A DNA stretch of 64,000 nucleotides from Bolinopsis microptera (GCF_026151205.1 NC_087076.1:2441902-2505901); one strand, 5' to 3'. Positions 37,237 to 53,320 are shown, counted from the stretch's first letter. The notes: a model not told the origin generated them from the sequence alone. Numbers and translations: made by a program.

Positions 37237-38300
37237 TCATGGTAAGAAATCGTACTCCTTTTTGAGTGGCAGAGTAAGCTTAAGTTGCTCTTTGTCAGTT
37301 ATCCATTGAGCTGACCCCTGATTACTGACTACAGGTTTGGGCAAGTGTAACCGAAGTGCGTGCTTAGAAGTCCAACAATCCACCCTATCGTCAGTTACAT
37401 TTAAGTCGATTTCTGATGATTTGGCGTTAGGAAGGGAAATGGTGATCACTAGTTCGTCGTTACTTCCTGGATTCTTTCCACTCATTCCTGAATTGCAGCG
37501 AAATTAATAAATAATGAGATGTAAATTGTTAAATTATATGCGATCATTTTAATTTTGAGTCTAGATTGGGCATAATTATAAGCTACAAGCACTGTCACGA
37601 TGTTTCCATATATTTATGCAGTGCTAGAGGTTTGAGCTGGCAGAGGGAATTCAGGGGGAGGAACTGGATAAAAAATATTCAAACCGATCGGTGAAATGAG
37701 GTGCAATTCAAAAGGGCGACTCACCTAGGAACATGTCCTCAGTTCCTACATTTTGTTTGAAGCACATATCGTAATGAGGCTGAGGTCTTGTTTCCTGGTG
37801 CTCAGTAGCCACACCCTCAGGTACAAACTCAGGATCCCAAATATCTTTACCAGTCTGCGCTTTCTTCACCGTGGTGGGAGTTACCTGGGGTTACACACAG
37901 TGTTATTAGCTGTAAGTTGTAACCAACCTTCAATAACTGTGTTTAAATAAGTCGTGAGGAAATGCTTTCTATAAAAATATTATCTTATATACCTTTTTCA
38001 GCAAAGTACCCTAATTGAGTTGATATCGTACAAATGGAAGGGTAAATAGTACTTATCAAATTGTAATAAGTTGTACCAAATACGTAAATAAAGAAGAATC
38101 ATGGATTCCAACCATACCTTACACCTTAAGATAGTTGACATATTGTATGTATATTATAAACAATAAACACGTACGTCAGGAATCTTAGATTTAGGTTTGC
38201 TTTTCCCGATATCAGCGGGGGTGTGTTTTACGCAGTCGGTTTCGCTGTCGCTATCATCCTCCTTCGGATTGAGCATCTGGGCAAGCGCTGAGATGTCCAT
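37237..38300 (-). CDS. DNAAF6: Dynein axonemal assembly factor 6 (PIH1 domain-containing 3)
   Basis: Three exons: 38175-38300, 37725-37884, 37237-37487; 178 aa, somewhat shorter than vertebrate DNAAF6. The protein is an HSP90 co-chaperone for pre-assembly of axonemal dynein arms in the cytoplasm, so the organism should have motile cilia. The N-terminus SALAQMLNPKEDDSDSE resembles the family's ALxxLLNPxEEDDSD start. Exon 2 has DIWDPEFVPEG and PHYDMCFKQNVGTEDMFLG, the family signature. The C-terminus is a CS/p23-like beta domain (ELVITISLPNAKSSEIDLNV ... LKLTLPLKKEYDFLP). The donor after exon 1 is GTACGT. It lies 414 bases downstream of the PPP2R3C start on the same strand. Confidence 0.9.
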
Positions 38301-38486
38301 ATTCACGTTACTTGGAGCAGCTAGCTATAAATAGAATCGTCATTATTTACATTGCTTCATTATGTTTTGTTTTGCTTTTGTTTGCGGCTAATAAATGTTT
38401 AATACATAATGTGCCAATAAAGCAATTATGATCCATAAGGACATAATAATCTAATGTGTCAAATTGTATAACAATAATGTAATTAA

Positions 38487-39340
38487 GGCCACAGGGGGGG
38501 GGGGGGGGGGGGTCGAGGCTTCAAAAAATGCAAAAAAATATTATGCTTTGAATCGATATATATTTTTGTGGTGGATACTTTGCCACCACTCATTTGTCTG
38601 TAGCTATTTTAATTTTTCTTATAAATGAGGTTAACCAATTCTCATTTAACCTCATTTTTTTGATAAATCGATAATGGAGGGCAGAAATATTGATGCCATT
38701 ACAACTGAAAACTGCGATAAGCTTTGTTTTTATTGTTTTTATGTTATTTCAGCAGTTAAACTTTGAAAAATATACAAATAAAGGCAAAATACTCAAAAAT
38801 CACATAACATAAAAAACAGTTTTTTGCCTCTCCTGAAAACCTCGAATTTTTGACTTCAAAATCTATCTTCTCCTAGAGTTTTTATCCATTTCACCTCAAA
38901 TTTGGAACTTATGTTCCTGACATAAATTTAAAAGTTTGTTATGTAACGATTGTTGTAATTTTGCTCCTAACTCTTTTTATGAGGTTAACCATTTTAAATT
39001 TTGTAACCCGCACTCATGGTTAACCTCATATCTCAGCTTTGGAGCAAGATATCATAAATCGTTACATAACAAAAACTCAAAATACCTTGAAGAACATTGT
39101 TGCCAAGTTACAAGGTTCTAAGTCGTAAACTGAAAAAGAAGATAGATTTTGAACACGATTTCATTTAAAGTTTTCATTTACAATAGAATTACAGGTAAAC
39201 CTCAAAATTCAACGCGCGATATCTTCAAATAGGAAACTTTGTTTTCGGTAAGGACAAAAGCATTTGAAAATTTAGATCCAGCTCTACAACATATCTCAAA
39301 ATCTCAAAATCGACCTCGGACCCCCCCCCCCCCTGTGGCC
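38487..39340. mobile_element. piggyBac-like MITE (TTAA target, GGCCACAG + G-run TIR)
   Basis: The ends are GGCCACAG followed by about 19 G and TCGAGG on the left. The right end is the inverse: CCTCGGA, about 13 C, then TGTGGCC. TTAA flanks both sides (38483-38486 and 39341-39344), the hallmark target of piggyBac-type elements. The 854-bp interior is AT-rich, contains inverted AATGAGGTTAACC patches and encodes no transposase. It lies between DNAAF6 and CDK5. Confidence 0.8.
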
Positions 39341-39344
39341 TTAA

Positions 39345-39928
39345 CGGTTAATTAACGGAGAATACACTAAATATTTCAAGAGGAGCTGATATTTGAGGTA
39401 TTTCAAGAATCTCCCCAATATCATAGAGTCAGTAAAACTACCGGTTAATCTGAGTACATTTAATTGAGCAATAAGAACGCCATGTATAATATATACACAA
39501 TAGTTTGATGTTAGGCAAAAGTTTCCTAGAAGGAAACGACAAGGACACAGAAAAATCTCTGCTTATCATTCATTATATAAAGGAAAATAAAGCTTTAATT
39601 CAACACCGCAATGGTCTGGCAAAACACACACATTATATTATAATGCACAAACAAATAGGTACTGTTAATTATAGCTCCCTTTAAGAAAAAAAGTTTCCAA
39701 TTATAGTTTCCAATTATGTTCAAGCAGCCAAATAAAAACAAGAATAGTGAATACCAAGTAATATCGATAATACAGCACAATATGAAGCTGGATTTTTATG
39801 GCCGGTGTCAGCACAAACAATATAATGGTAGTATTTGAAAAGTATTTTTTGGTACTAAGACAGCACAGGTAGCACAAAAGAGGTTTCTCAAGAACACTCG
39901 AGAACATTCTAGAACGTTCCAGAACGTT
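39345..39928. other. 3' flank of CDK5
   Basis: Likely CDK5 3' UTR and spacer. Just after the stop codon are three imperfect AGAACATTC / AGAACGTTC copies. Nothing else is seen. Confidence 0.4.
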
Positions 39929-43399
<3,471 letters not shown>

Positions 43400-45613
43400 T
43401 CATAGACCGGGGATATCTCTCAAGTTACTCAGCACCCTCTGTGCCTCATTCAGTGCAGTCAGCATCTTGGTTGCGCGTTCTCGTTTCTTAGTAACTGCTT
43501 GGCTCTCTTGGAGCAGCTCGTCAAACTTCTCCTCGCAGTAGAGCTCGCTAATCAGGGTACTGGAGAGAGATTTAGTCAGGTAGGCTACCATAAAGAACAT
43601 TATCGTCTTGGGAATTGTGTCCTGGAGCTGCTTGCGGATAATTGTAAAGTATTGGACGATCAGTAGCTCTATCATCTGGACCTCCTCTCGCTCTCGTTTT
43701 GTCAGTTTGTGGTCTATCTCCTTTCCGGAGTCCGTGCGTTCTGAAACAAAACCAGTTTTAGTACTAGAGCCAAATGAAATAAAGATATTTTGTAACACTA
43801 ACATGTGTACTCAAGTTCAATGAAATACTGGCAATATTTTACAAATTTTTGAAACATGGTTAATACAGCTTTTATCGAAGGCTGTGATTTAATAAATTAA
43901 TAAAAATAGATTATAGTAAATTCAAAAAAATCGATCTCGAAACTTAAATTTTCTGCTGATGAAATAACTACGTTTAACATTGGGAACTGGAGGAAGTTTG
44001 CACTAACCTCTTTGATCACAAATGCTAATTCTGGATATCATACTGGAAACGGAGGCTGCATCTTGAGAGGGTTCTGAGTTGGTCTTTAATCTCTCGGACA
44101 TGGCCCTGTACCGGTACATGAAGTCAGGGTGGTTGGTGTTGATGTATCCTTGCTCGATGTTCAGTAGATTCTCTACCATGTGACGTGTTGGCGGTAAACG
44201 CTCGCTCAGAAGGTTGATTCCTGACGTCATAGCAGCTGACTTCAGGTTATCAAACCTCTCAAAGTGTCTTGTGCAGGTGACCGAGATGGTGTTAGCTAGT
44301 TCATCGTATGACAAGTCCACAACTCTCAAACATAGGTCTCTCAACAGTCCTATCTGACGTTTAACCAGCATTTCAAACGCGATTTCTGGTACAAAAAGTG
44401 ACGGTCTAGTTCCCATAGAGTTTCTTACAGCATGTCTAACATCTGACAGATTCAGTCCAGTCATGGGATCAAACTCCTCCAAGGCTTTACCAAACGTGTC
44501 TTGGAATATGTAAAACAGCTTTGCTCCTCCTGATATTTCTGTTGTTTGGATATTGGTTGAGTTACCGTTGATAACACATCTGAATTCCTCGCAAAATGTG
44601 TTGATAAGCTCTAGAATGGCAGGTCCTTTCTTTGAAATGGTTTTACCTAAATCATTTATTACAGCCTCCTGAACTCCTCTCATATGGGACACTCTACTTC
44701 GGAGACCGGGCAAACATTTCTTAACATGGCCCATCAAGATGATACTAAGTCTTTCAGACAGATACGATGTTCCCATCTTTATTGCCAGGTTAGGGTGGCT
44801 TTTGGAAAAGAACTTTTCCTCTTCCTCCAAGGCTTGTTTTATTGTTTTGCCTGCCTCAATGTCTAATTGGGATCTGTTGACTATACCAACAAGTCCAAGC
44901 TTGACGGGTAGGGTTATTCCTTTTAACAGGTTCATTCCCTCAACTCCTCGCTCCATCAGGTCAACCTTCGTAATAACGGCAATCGTTCTCTCACCAAATG
45001 GATCTGCTTTCCTTGCAACTTTGATAGCATCAGATGTAGCGATGTCTTGATTACCAGGAGTGATGGCTAGGATTATTGCATTTTCATTCTCAACATAGCT
45101 CAGGATAAGTTGCTCAATTTGCGTTTCAATATCCTCCGGCTGACCTCCAACAGGCACTTTAGTGAGTCCAGGCAAGTCAACTAAAGTTAGATTCGGCGTT
45201 GAATTACTGAAAATCTTGAGGTGAATGGGGACAGCTGAGATACCTTTAGTGTTTCCAGCAACTCTCTCTGTATCAATACTTATCTCCTGTTTTACCAGCT
45301 CGAAATCTGTAAAAATCTCCCCCTTTCTGTGGAGGAACTCTGCCCAGATCATGTGCTCGACTCCATTAGCACTACACTGTTCATCTGTGTTTATAAGCTG
45401 CAGAATCAAGGGACGACGTGTTACAATTCCCATTCCACGTGGTAGAAAGTCCCGGCCCACTATGTTCTCTAGGACAGATGATTTACCAGAGGACTGGGAG
45501 CCTAGCACCACGATCTGGGGCAGGTTCATGGAATCAGACGAAACACCAACTGTTGTAAATACATCTTGTAGCTTATTCATTGTCTCCAGTAAGGAGGCAA
45601 GTGTAACCACCAT
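43400..45613 (-). CDS. DNM1L: Dynamin-related GTPase, DRP1/DNM1L type
   Basis: Two exons, 44008-45613 and 43400-43740; 648 aa. It is a large GTPase of the mitochondrial/peroxisomal fission class. The GTPase domain covers about residues 15-310, with P-loop GSQSSGKSS (38-46), switch I region GMGIVTRRP, DLPGL and TKVDLM. The middle/stalk region includes KLFYIFQDTFGKALEEFDP and PSLFVPEIAFEMLVKRQIGL. The C-terminal GED contains EREEVQMIELLIVQYFTII. There is no PH domain or proline-rich tail, which separates it from classical dynamins. The variable domain between stalk and GED is only about 40 residues, against well over 100 in vertebrate DNM1L. It has a single intron although its neighbours have many, and is well diverged, so it may be a lineage-specific paralogue. 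The donor is GTTAGT. Confidence 0.92.
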
Positions 45614-45939
45614 ATTGCTTCTTTAGACCTTGCCTGTCGCATTTGAGATCAAATCTTATGTTTTTAATTAAACAGTGTTTAAAATTTAAATGTAAAATTT
45701 AATAAATTAAGGTAGATAATTACGTTTGGCAACCGCATGTTTACACGACAATTAAAATACAAATAATATACGGCTACTGTCAATTTTAAAACCTTGAGTG
45801 AAACAAATTAAATGCGATATAATAATGATAAATTATGAGATGTTAAACAATAGATATAATGTACACTGTACAGGTACCAATAGCCAATACTTTTAACAAG
45901 TAAGCATAATATTTGCCTTCTAATGGTTATGAATAAGTT
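45614..45939. other. Short spacer
   Basis: A 326-base gap between the dynamin-related start and the stop of the next gene. It must hold the promoter of one and the 3' UTR of the other. No motif was recognised. Confidence 0.4.
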
Positions 45940-48572
45940 TCAACTTTTAGAATCTTTTCCAATCAAAATTGCAGCAAGTTTTTCTTTTCTGTCTCTGTTT
46001 TCTTTCTCTTGATCAATAATATCATTTTCATTTCTTTTTCTTTCAGCTAAGCAATCTTTGGTGAAGCAAAACAGCTCATTTCTAAACATTTTCTGGAGCT
46101 CCGATGAATTTTCCATTTTCATCGTATTTTTCAGCAACTTAACACTCCTCTCCAGATTAGGTAAAAGTGAGTCAAACTTTTTGAAGAAAGCAGTAAAATT
46201 CTCATTCGTCTGTTCGTTTTGTAGCAGATTGTAAGCTTCAATAACACTGGAGAGGGGATCTGATAACTGGGGAACTAAAGTATTGGTTTCAAACTCAAGA
46301 AACATATTGGTCAACCCACTGAGAATATCTAACACAAACTTGGTGTGCAACTCAAGTCTCTGATGGCATTTTTGAAGTTCGTTATCCATCATAATGTTTT
46401 TCATTTTAAAATGCTTTGCACGATGGTTCGCTATTTGCCACATTATAGGAATAACTTCGAAAACTTCCTTTTTCCTGGTGTGTTTCCTTAAAAACTCAAG
46501 AACGGATTCCAAAGTTACTTCCTCAGACAGTTTTCTTTTTTTGTTCAATAGTTGGGGCTGAAGAAGTGACAATAAAGTTATGTCATAACAACAGTCGTTC
46601 AACCGACTAGCAAGTTCAGAATAGTTCTGCTCAAAATCCTGATTTGTTGTCGTGAAGTCCCTCATAGAATTTGAAACTTCTTCAGAAGCTGATTTTGATT
46701 TGTGATGGTGTTTTTCTGATACAGTGCACTTGAATTTTTCCATTGAAACCATCAATTCTGATAATTTGTGCTCGAGATTACTCTGAAATAAATACAATTA
46801 CAAGATATGAAAAAGAAAATTGCATTTCATGAAAATAATTTACACAAATCTACATATGTTTACCCCACTCCTGTGCGGCAGAGATATCGCATAAGACAAA
46901 ACTAATAATTAACACAATCCGTAATTAACGACTATTAATAGAGATAAAAGCTTACTATCTGTTTTTTGTTGTAGTTGAATATGCCCTGTGTAGACGAGTC
47001 TGTTTCACTAAACTTGTTTTCAATAGCTTGCTTTTCCAAAACACTCTGAAACCATTTGAAAGGATTTAGGTTCAAATAGTAAAATACAATTGTACACGTC
47101 ATATTATGTAGTACTAAAACTTAGCACGAAAGTTAAAAAACCAGTAAACGACCGGGGATAGGATTGGGCCGGGGCCGGGGCCGGCAATGTCCAAATTTTG
47201 CCGGGGCCGGGAATTGGCCGTTCTGGAATTTGGCCGGGGCCGTGAATTTAATAAATCCACGGCCAAGTTAGAACTTTTCAGGACTTAGGATCTGAACTTA
47301 TTTTTACATGACAATATAATGTTCGTATCAATTGAACAGTTTAGAAGGTAATTAGATTTCATATATATTTTGGTAAAATAATTTTGTTCAGCTGAAACAG
47401 TAAATAAAAGTTGGCACTCTGGACATCATCCTTTCAAAATTGAAAATCCATTTTAAGATTTATATGAAAGTTTTAGGCCGGGAAGAAATAGCTCCCCCGG
47501 CGCCGGGATTTCACGGCGCCGGGAATCCCGGTCGATTACTGTAAAAAACATTATATTATATGCAATGTTTATTATTACAATTAGTAAATTAGCAGCTCCC
47601 TTTTTATATCTCCCAGCTCCCATCTAGTTACAAGCCAATAGGCAGGGCTGATTTGTGAATACCTCAAAACTTTCACTGGGTTTATTGAACTTTTTTCCTA
47701 CTCCTCTAACTGTCTTTATAACATTCTCCAGCTCCGTCCTCTTTATAATCACAGTACTGTTGCTAGAATCTACCAGCCAATTCTCCATTTCTGAAGTTAT
47801 GTTTTCCAGAGTTGTGCTAGCATGCTGCAAAGAAACCTGCCTGCAAAATATTTGTTAAAAATAACTTTGCTTCTATTTTGAAAACATATTATATTTTGTT
47901 TCGTTTTCACCAGGTGGTTTAATGATCTTCAGCATGGTATGTAGCTTAAAATACCTTTGGTTCAGTTGCAAAGTCATGTTGTGACACTGTCGTTCCAACA
48001 TGAAAACTTGACTTTTTAATAACATCAGTCTCCTTGGGTCATTACTTTCTTTTGGAGCTTCTGACAATAACTGGTCGTATAGACTCCTGTTAATGACATA
48101 ATATTATTAGGTATAGTACACGATAAAGATAAACAGTTCATAAGTAGATAAAAAATCAGAAAACTGATTACCATCTTTTACAAATGACAACTATTAACCA
48201 ATCAGCTTCCAGAATTAACCGATCAAAACCAAGAATAATTATCATGTTCCAGAACCTCCCAACCAGGATCGCGATCGGTAGGTCACTTGAATTGTAACTC
48301 TAGGGTAAATATTCCTGCTACGGTCTCAATTTTTCATGCAAACATTACGGTTTTAATTTATCCTCTTGTAAATAAGAATTCATAGAAAATCAGGCACAAG
48401 CAAGAGTTTATACTATATATTAAGTCATCACATTGTAACTGATTAATGACCTCAGAACCTTTTTTATCTTAAAAAGAAATTGACTACAAACATACCTCAG
48501 TTTACAAAAGTCCTTATTCAACGATTCATTCTTTTTTTGAAGCTTGAGAATCTCTGATTTGTCGCTTGTCAT
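45940..48572 (-). CDS. Coiled-coil protein of unknown function
   Basis: Five exons: 48496-48572, 47955-48086, 47663-47840, 46956-47045, 45940-46782; 439 aa with all phases consistent. I do not recognise the family. The N-terminal 70 residues look like a coiled coil (SEILKLQKKNESLNKDFCKL ... LLKSQVFMLERQCHNMTLQL). Residues about 85-115 contain MENWLVDSSNSTVIIKRTEL, which aligns without gaps to the start of the next gene upstream. A Ser/Lys-rich linker (HHHKSKSASEEVSNS) precedes a long helical C-terminal region ending in a charged coil (ENDIIDQEKENRDRKEKLAA). There are no membrane segments or catalytic motifs. A centrosomal or spindle-type structural protein would fit the composition, but that is only a guess. 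Confidence 0.78.
47142..47541. mobile_element. hAT-type MITE with 8-bp target duplication
   Basis: The ends are CAGTAAACGACCGGG and the inverse of CAGTAATCGACCGGG. The 8-bp duplication TAAAAAAC flanks both sides (47134-47141 and 47542-47549). The interior near both ends is rich in GCCGGGGCCGGGG-like sequence. It is 400 bp, non-coding, and sits in an intron of the coiled-coil gene. CAG-starting ends with an 8-bp duplication are diagnostic of hAT elements. Confidence 0.9.
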
Positions 48573-49160
48573 TATATAAAACCACCCACTCAATGCAGCT
48601 ATTCAATTTAAATGTGAAGCTTTAGTATCGCTGCAAGTTATTAATGTTTGGTGTTATATCACTATTATAAATTCTAACTTTAGATGCCTTATCAATCATA
48701 AAAGTTATACAATACTAAGTAAAACTATTATAATTATAAGTTACATTGAATTATTAATGCTAATTAAATGTTCAAATGTTGAAATTGTAAAATTACTGTC
48801 CCGCTGATGATCAATTATTTGTACAGTAAAAAATCAAGCAAACAAAATTGGAAACATCTCCCATGATCTGATTTAACCTGATACAAAGTATTTTTCTGGT
48901 TTAAAATGTTACAAGTAAGCAATACCACCGATCTCGTAATGTCCCATCCGTTGCTCATTTGTATGTTAACCCTTTTGTGCCTTAAAAAATTGACATCCAT
49001 TGCGATCAACAATTGCCGTTTGCAGAACAAACCATCTTACACATTATCATTTTTATCATTTTCGGTATTAACATTGTGTTCCATTGGATTACTTTGTATC
49101 AGGTAGTAGCAGTGCTGCTATATATTATAGCAGTTATAGTATAAAATGTAAAAATAATGG
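48573..49160. other. Intergenic, nothing recognised
   Basis: AT-rich sequence upstream of the coiled-coil gene. Short overlapping frames at 48815-49106 show no family features. Confidence 0.4.
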
Positions 49161-49435
49161 TGTTCTAAAGTCTAAACTTATAAAACGTTCAACGAAAATT
49201 CGTGGATATTAAATTCAATATAAAAGTGTTCTATAGTTAAAAATAAACATTCAATGAAATTTATTTTTTTAAATTTGTTGACTTAAGGAACCCTAAAGTC
49301 TGAACTTATAAAAAAAATTTGTTGAATAAAGGAACCCTAAAGTCTGAACTTAAAAAACGTTCTACGAAAATTCGTGGATATTGAATTCAATATAAAAGTG
49401 TTCTATAGTTACAAATTAAAATTCAATGAAATGTG
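49161..49435. repeat. Direct repeat of ~80-90 bp, two copies plus a partial
   Basis: CGAAAATTCGTGGATATT and TATAAAAGTGTTCTATAGTT occur near 49193-49240 and again near 49366-49411. The shared AACCCTAAAGTCTGAACTTA occurs near 49289 and 49327. It lies just downstream of the zinc-finger gene. Confidence 0.85.
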
Positions 49436-49489
49436 TTTAAAAACTGTGCAAACACACTGCTGAAAGTTAGGACGTAATAAATTGGACGA

Positions 49490-52400
49490 TTAAATTATTT
49501 TTCTCAGCATATCAATATAGGGATATTTGGATTTAATGCATAAACAGCGGTGCCGGTATCGCCCTCTACTATTCATGCAGCTGAAATCCATATAACAACC
49601 AATACATTTGTTCTGCCATTGTTTAAGGTGGCGACCAAGAATATGATTATCTAGAGCAGAATTTGTTCCAAATTTGCGCCTGCAACCCTGGGCAAAACAA
49701 TGGTGCTTGTCATTATCCCCTTGTTCTTCTCCTGGATCTTTTCTATCTGTATCAAAATAATCGATTAAAATAATGATTTTTATAAATACGATAGGTTCAA
49801 GTAGAATGTAGAGTGCTAACTATTGGTATAGTGTAGGAATGAGTGCTTAAAGATAGGTAGTAGGGTGCTGACTATTTGTACCTTGGTGAGGTCATATAAT
49901 GCAATTTGTAGATCTCAATTCACTTAAGAATATCGGCAACGCTTACCCCATATGATCTCATCAAAATAAAAACAATTAAACCAATTTAGTGCCATACCAG
50001 ACTCACCCTGATTCTGCTTTCTAAATTTTGCTTGCTTTTTCTTGTTTTTACTAATTCTGTTCTCTATCTTGCGCTTTTCACGTTCTTCTTGCCTCCACTT
50101 TTCTTTTTCTATCTCCAACTCTAAGAGGAAAGATTGGATATCATCTATTTTATTGATCTACTACAATAATCGCAAACTCTTTCACGTGATTAAAATTTAG
50201 CTCCTGAGCTCATATGTATTGAATTTAATAGGAAGCAAATTAAATTAAACTAACTTTTATTAAAGCTACTGCCACTGCCCAGGTTATCGTCATCAGCGTC
50301 ATTCAGTGAAGGCTTTAATCTATGTTTGTTAATGTCATTATTTCCACCGATATCATGATCACCTGAAAATATGATTATTAGGACTGATTGCTAGGAATGA
50401 CTAGACTAATTATGAATAATTAATTATTATTATGAATAAATTATTGTAAAAATGTGTGCAAACAAGTTCAAATATGTAGTTACCAAGATCAGCATCAGTG
50501 GAGGAAAAAGTAGGTCTTGCTCGTCTTGGAGGATTACGCCTCAGGACTTGCTCATTCCTGCATATTCTTGTGGAGTCAGAAGAAATACTCAGGCTCTTAT
50601 CCTTAGTATTTATTGCTTTTCTGGGTGGCAGCAATGAATCCTCAACATGAATTACTTCTATTACTTCATCCTCTTTCTCAGTACTATCAATAATTTTCAT
50701 GTAGGGATTATCTTTGTCAGACTCTACTCTACCTGCAAAAGATAAAATTTTTAAAGGTTTATATGCTACAGTAATTACATTACATGATAATATGACATGC
50801 CCTCATGATTGTAAAAACTTTATCACGACAGTGATAACAGAGTAACTTATATGTAGGAATGATGATTATCTTAGATTGGCAACTTGACAACCCACAAGTA
50901 CATACTCTGGCCCTCAAAAACAGTTAACACATTATGAGAATGAAGAAACTTCTGTTGCTATATCTGTATTTTGCCATGCATTTTCCAAGTTACAGACCTA
51001 ATTTTTTCCCCTACTCTTGCCAGGCTAAAAGATCGTAGGGAATAAGTAATCGGGTCTGGATATATAAGGTGGCCCAATGGTCCTACATTGACGACAAAAG
51101 TCTACTCCTTCGCAATATAGACCACTCCCCTATAATTATGTGTATAAAAGGAGTCTATTAGTTAATGTTAGATACAAATAATAACTAAAATGTGACAGAA
51201 TATTATATGATAGTCAATAAAGTTGGCATACCATACAATAATTATATGACGTGACATGATGTGCGCATTGTTAACACGAAACAAAACCGCGCAAAATATG
51301 AAGTGGTCTACAACCAAACCACAGATGAACATGATGGCGACACCTTAGATGCGCACAGAATTTTCAAGTTTTGCACGCCTAATATAATAAAAAAAGATTA
51401 TCACATGCACCAAACACCACTCTGGGATGCAATAGAAGTAAAACAATTACATTATAGGGAAATTTGATCATACGCGGTGTAACCGCGGCGAAATTCTTGT
51501 TTACTACGAATCCTGTTCTCAATTAATTCTTATAATAATATGGTCTTTTTATTTTTATATATCTGATACCAATGTGAAAGCTAGATAATGTTTACATTGA
51601 TAACTAAAACCATCATGATATTACATATGATTCAATATACAATGACTAACTCCGTTTTGAGCTTCTTAGTTGTTGACCCTTTGATCCAGCAACATAATTA
51701 GAGGCCGAGGCAAACTTTTCTCCAACTTCAGCCTCTGGAAATTTATCTGACTCTTGATGTTCCACTGAGTGAAGCTGAATTTCGGTATTTTGGTTGCTTC
51801 CAATCAGATAAATTTCAGTTTTATTTGAACTGTAATCTTCCCCTTTAATCACACTTAGCTGAGAATTATCTGATTCAACATAAATCATAAGCTGAACTTC
51901 AGTATTTTGGCTCTTTTCAATCAGAGGAGGATTTTAATTCTGATTAGAACTAGAGTTTACTGTTTTAATCAAACATTTTTCACAGTTTTAAGGTTTTAAA
52001 TAGAAATAGCATATCTAACCTCATCCTTGGCTTCAAAGCCATCATTTGATTCCTGTTTAATCATGATTGTGCAGTCACAAAAATTATTCTGATTATTTGC
52101 ATAGCTTCTTTTTCCCAATGTATTCAGGTCAGATGATTTTGCATCATTTAGGCACTCTAACTCTGATATTGCAGGCAAATTCTGGGAATCATTTTGTTGC
52201 CAGTTAGGGTTGTCATTAATATCATGGTCAATAGACTTAACATCCTCAACCTGCAAAAACTTTGGGTTAAATACAACCAGTCAAATGGAAGGGTAAGCAT
52301 CTAAATACAGAACTTGTTATCAGATTTTTGAACTTAACTACTGAAGATTCGTCATTCTAGGTATGCATTCATTACTTATTCAAACTATGAAGTCTTTGCC

Positions 52401-52901
52401 AATAACATTGACCCTTTCGTTAAATTCTGCTTTCGCCAGACCAACATCTTATTCAATTGAAAAACTGCAATATTGTTTTTACTCTCTATGAGTATTGCTG
52501 AAAGCACAGTGTAAGGCCTACACGGACCGCCTCTAACTAGCCAATCCCTGTTTACATGCCGTGTAGCAGGGGACTAGAAAGAGCTAAACTAGTAAGCGGG
52601 GCATAGCCAATACACTATACTCCCTATGATCTTTATGACACTGACAGCATGTCTCCTTGACAACAGAACTTCCCCTATTGTCATGGAGCACGTTGATATT
52701 ATGCTTTAAGCTTATTAATGAAAGGAAATGTCATTTGTACATTATTATTCATTGATTACTTACTTTGATTGTGGAAGAGCATTGGTTAGTAGAATGGTTT
52801 CCATTGTTATTTAACTTCTTAACAAACTGCAGGAAATCAACGAACTCTTTCTTTCCAATGACAATAGATTTGTTGACAGACTGACTCAACCAACTGTCCA
52901 T
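49490..52901 (-). CDS. Zinc-finger protein of unknown function
   Basis: Seven exons: 52764-52901, 52020-52250, 51651-51891, 50484-50732, 50255-50362, 50007-50120, 49490-49746; 445 aa. The start at 52901 was chosen for its good context (AAGATGG); in-frame ATGs at 52910, 52913 and 52937 are possible. The N-terminus MDSWLSQSVNKSIVIGKKEF aligns with a segment of the neighbouring coiled-coil protein. A long acidic, disordered middle follows, with a basic patch RRNPPRRARPTF. A Lys/Arg/Glu-rich helix (EKEKWRQEEREKRKIENRIS) comes next. The last exon holds a C2H2 finger (CFAQGC, 12 residues, HILGRH) and a second CxxC-H-C cluster (CIGC ... RYRHRC). The acceptor at 51891 is the least certain junction. 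It is possibly a nuclear DNA-binding protein. Confidence 0.72.
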
Positions 52902-53146
52902 CTTGAATATCATATATCCAACAAGTATCGAAGGCATTATGAAACTGATTTACAATAAGTAAGTAATTTAATGCAGGATACATTATAGATACAACAATAA
53001 TAAATACTTTTGTTGAGTACACAATAATCGTACTCCTGAAATAATTGACGATATTTATATGCAATTCTAATATTGGTTTTCAACTGTCCGGAACGTATTT
53101 TTAAAAACACTAATTGATACAGCAAAATCCTGTTTTAGAACGGATT

Positions 53147-53320
53147 ATGGAAAAATTTAAAAAATCCAATGAACATCTATTATCTGAGCACAATATCAGT
53201 GATGTGAAAACCTTCAACGAATCATATGGGTTTACTGTGCTTCAAATCAATCCCAAAAACCTTGATAAGTGCAAACAAATGTGGGCAAATCGACTTATAA
53301 CCTCCGCCCTTTCGGTTTAA
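53147..53320 (+). CDS. Possible small ORF or terminal exon, divergent from the zinc-finger gene
   Basis: The open frame continues upstream to 53114, through acceptor-like sites TTGATACAG and TGTTTTAG. From the ATG at 53147 it encodes 57 residues beginning MEKFKKSNEHLLSEHNISDV, soluble and helical in character. No family is recognised and no partner exon was found. Confidence 0.25.
   Translation: MEKFKKSNEHLLSEHNISDVKTFNESYGFTVLQINPKNLDKCKQMWANRLITSALSV

Noticed and set aside
44684-45626. Plus-strand frames of 60-133 codons
   Set aside because: They are antisense shadows of the dynamin-related coding exon.
51261-51467. 68-codon plus-strand frame
   Set aside because: It lies in a zinc-finger gene intron on the opposite strand, with no domain or splice support.
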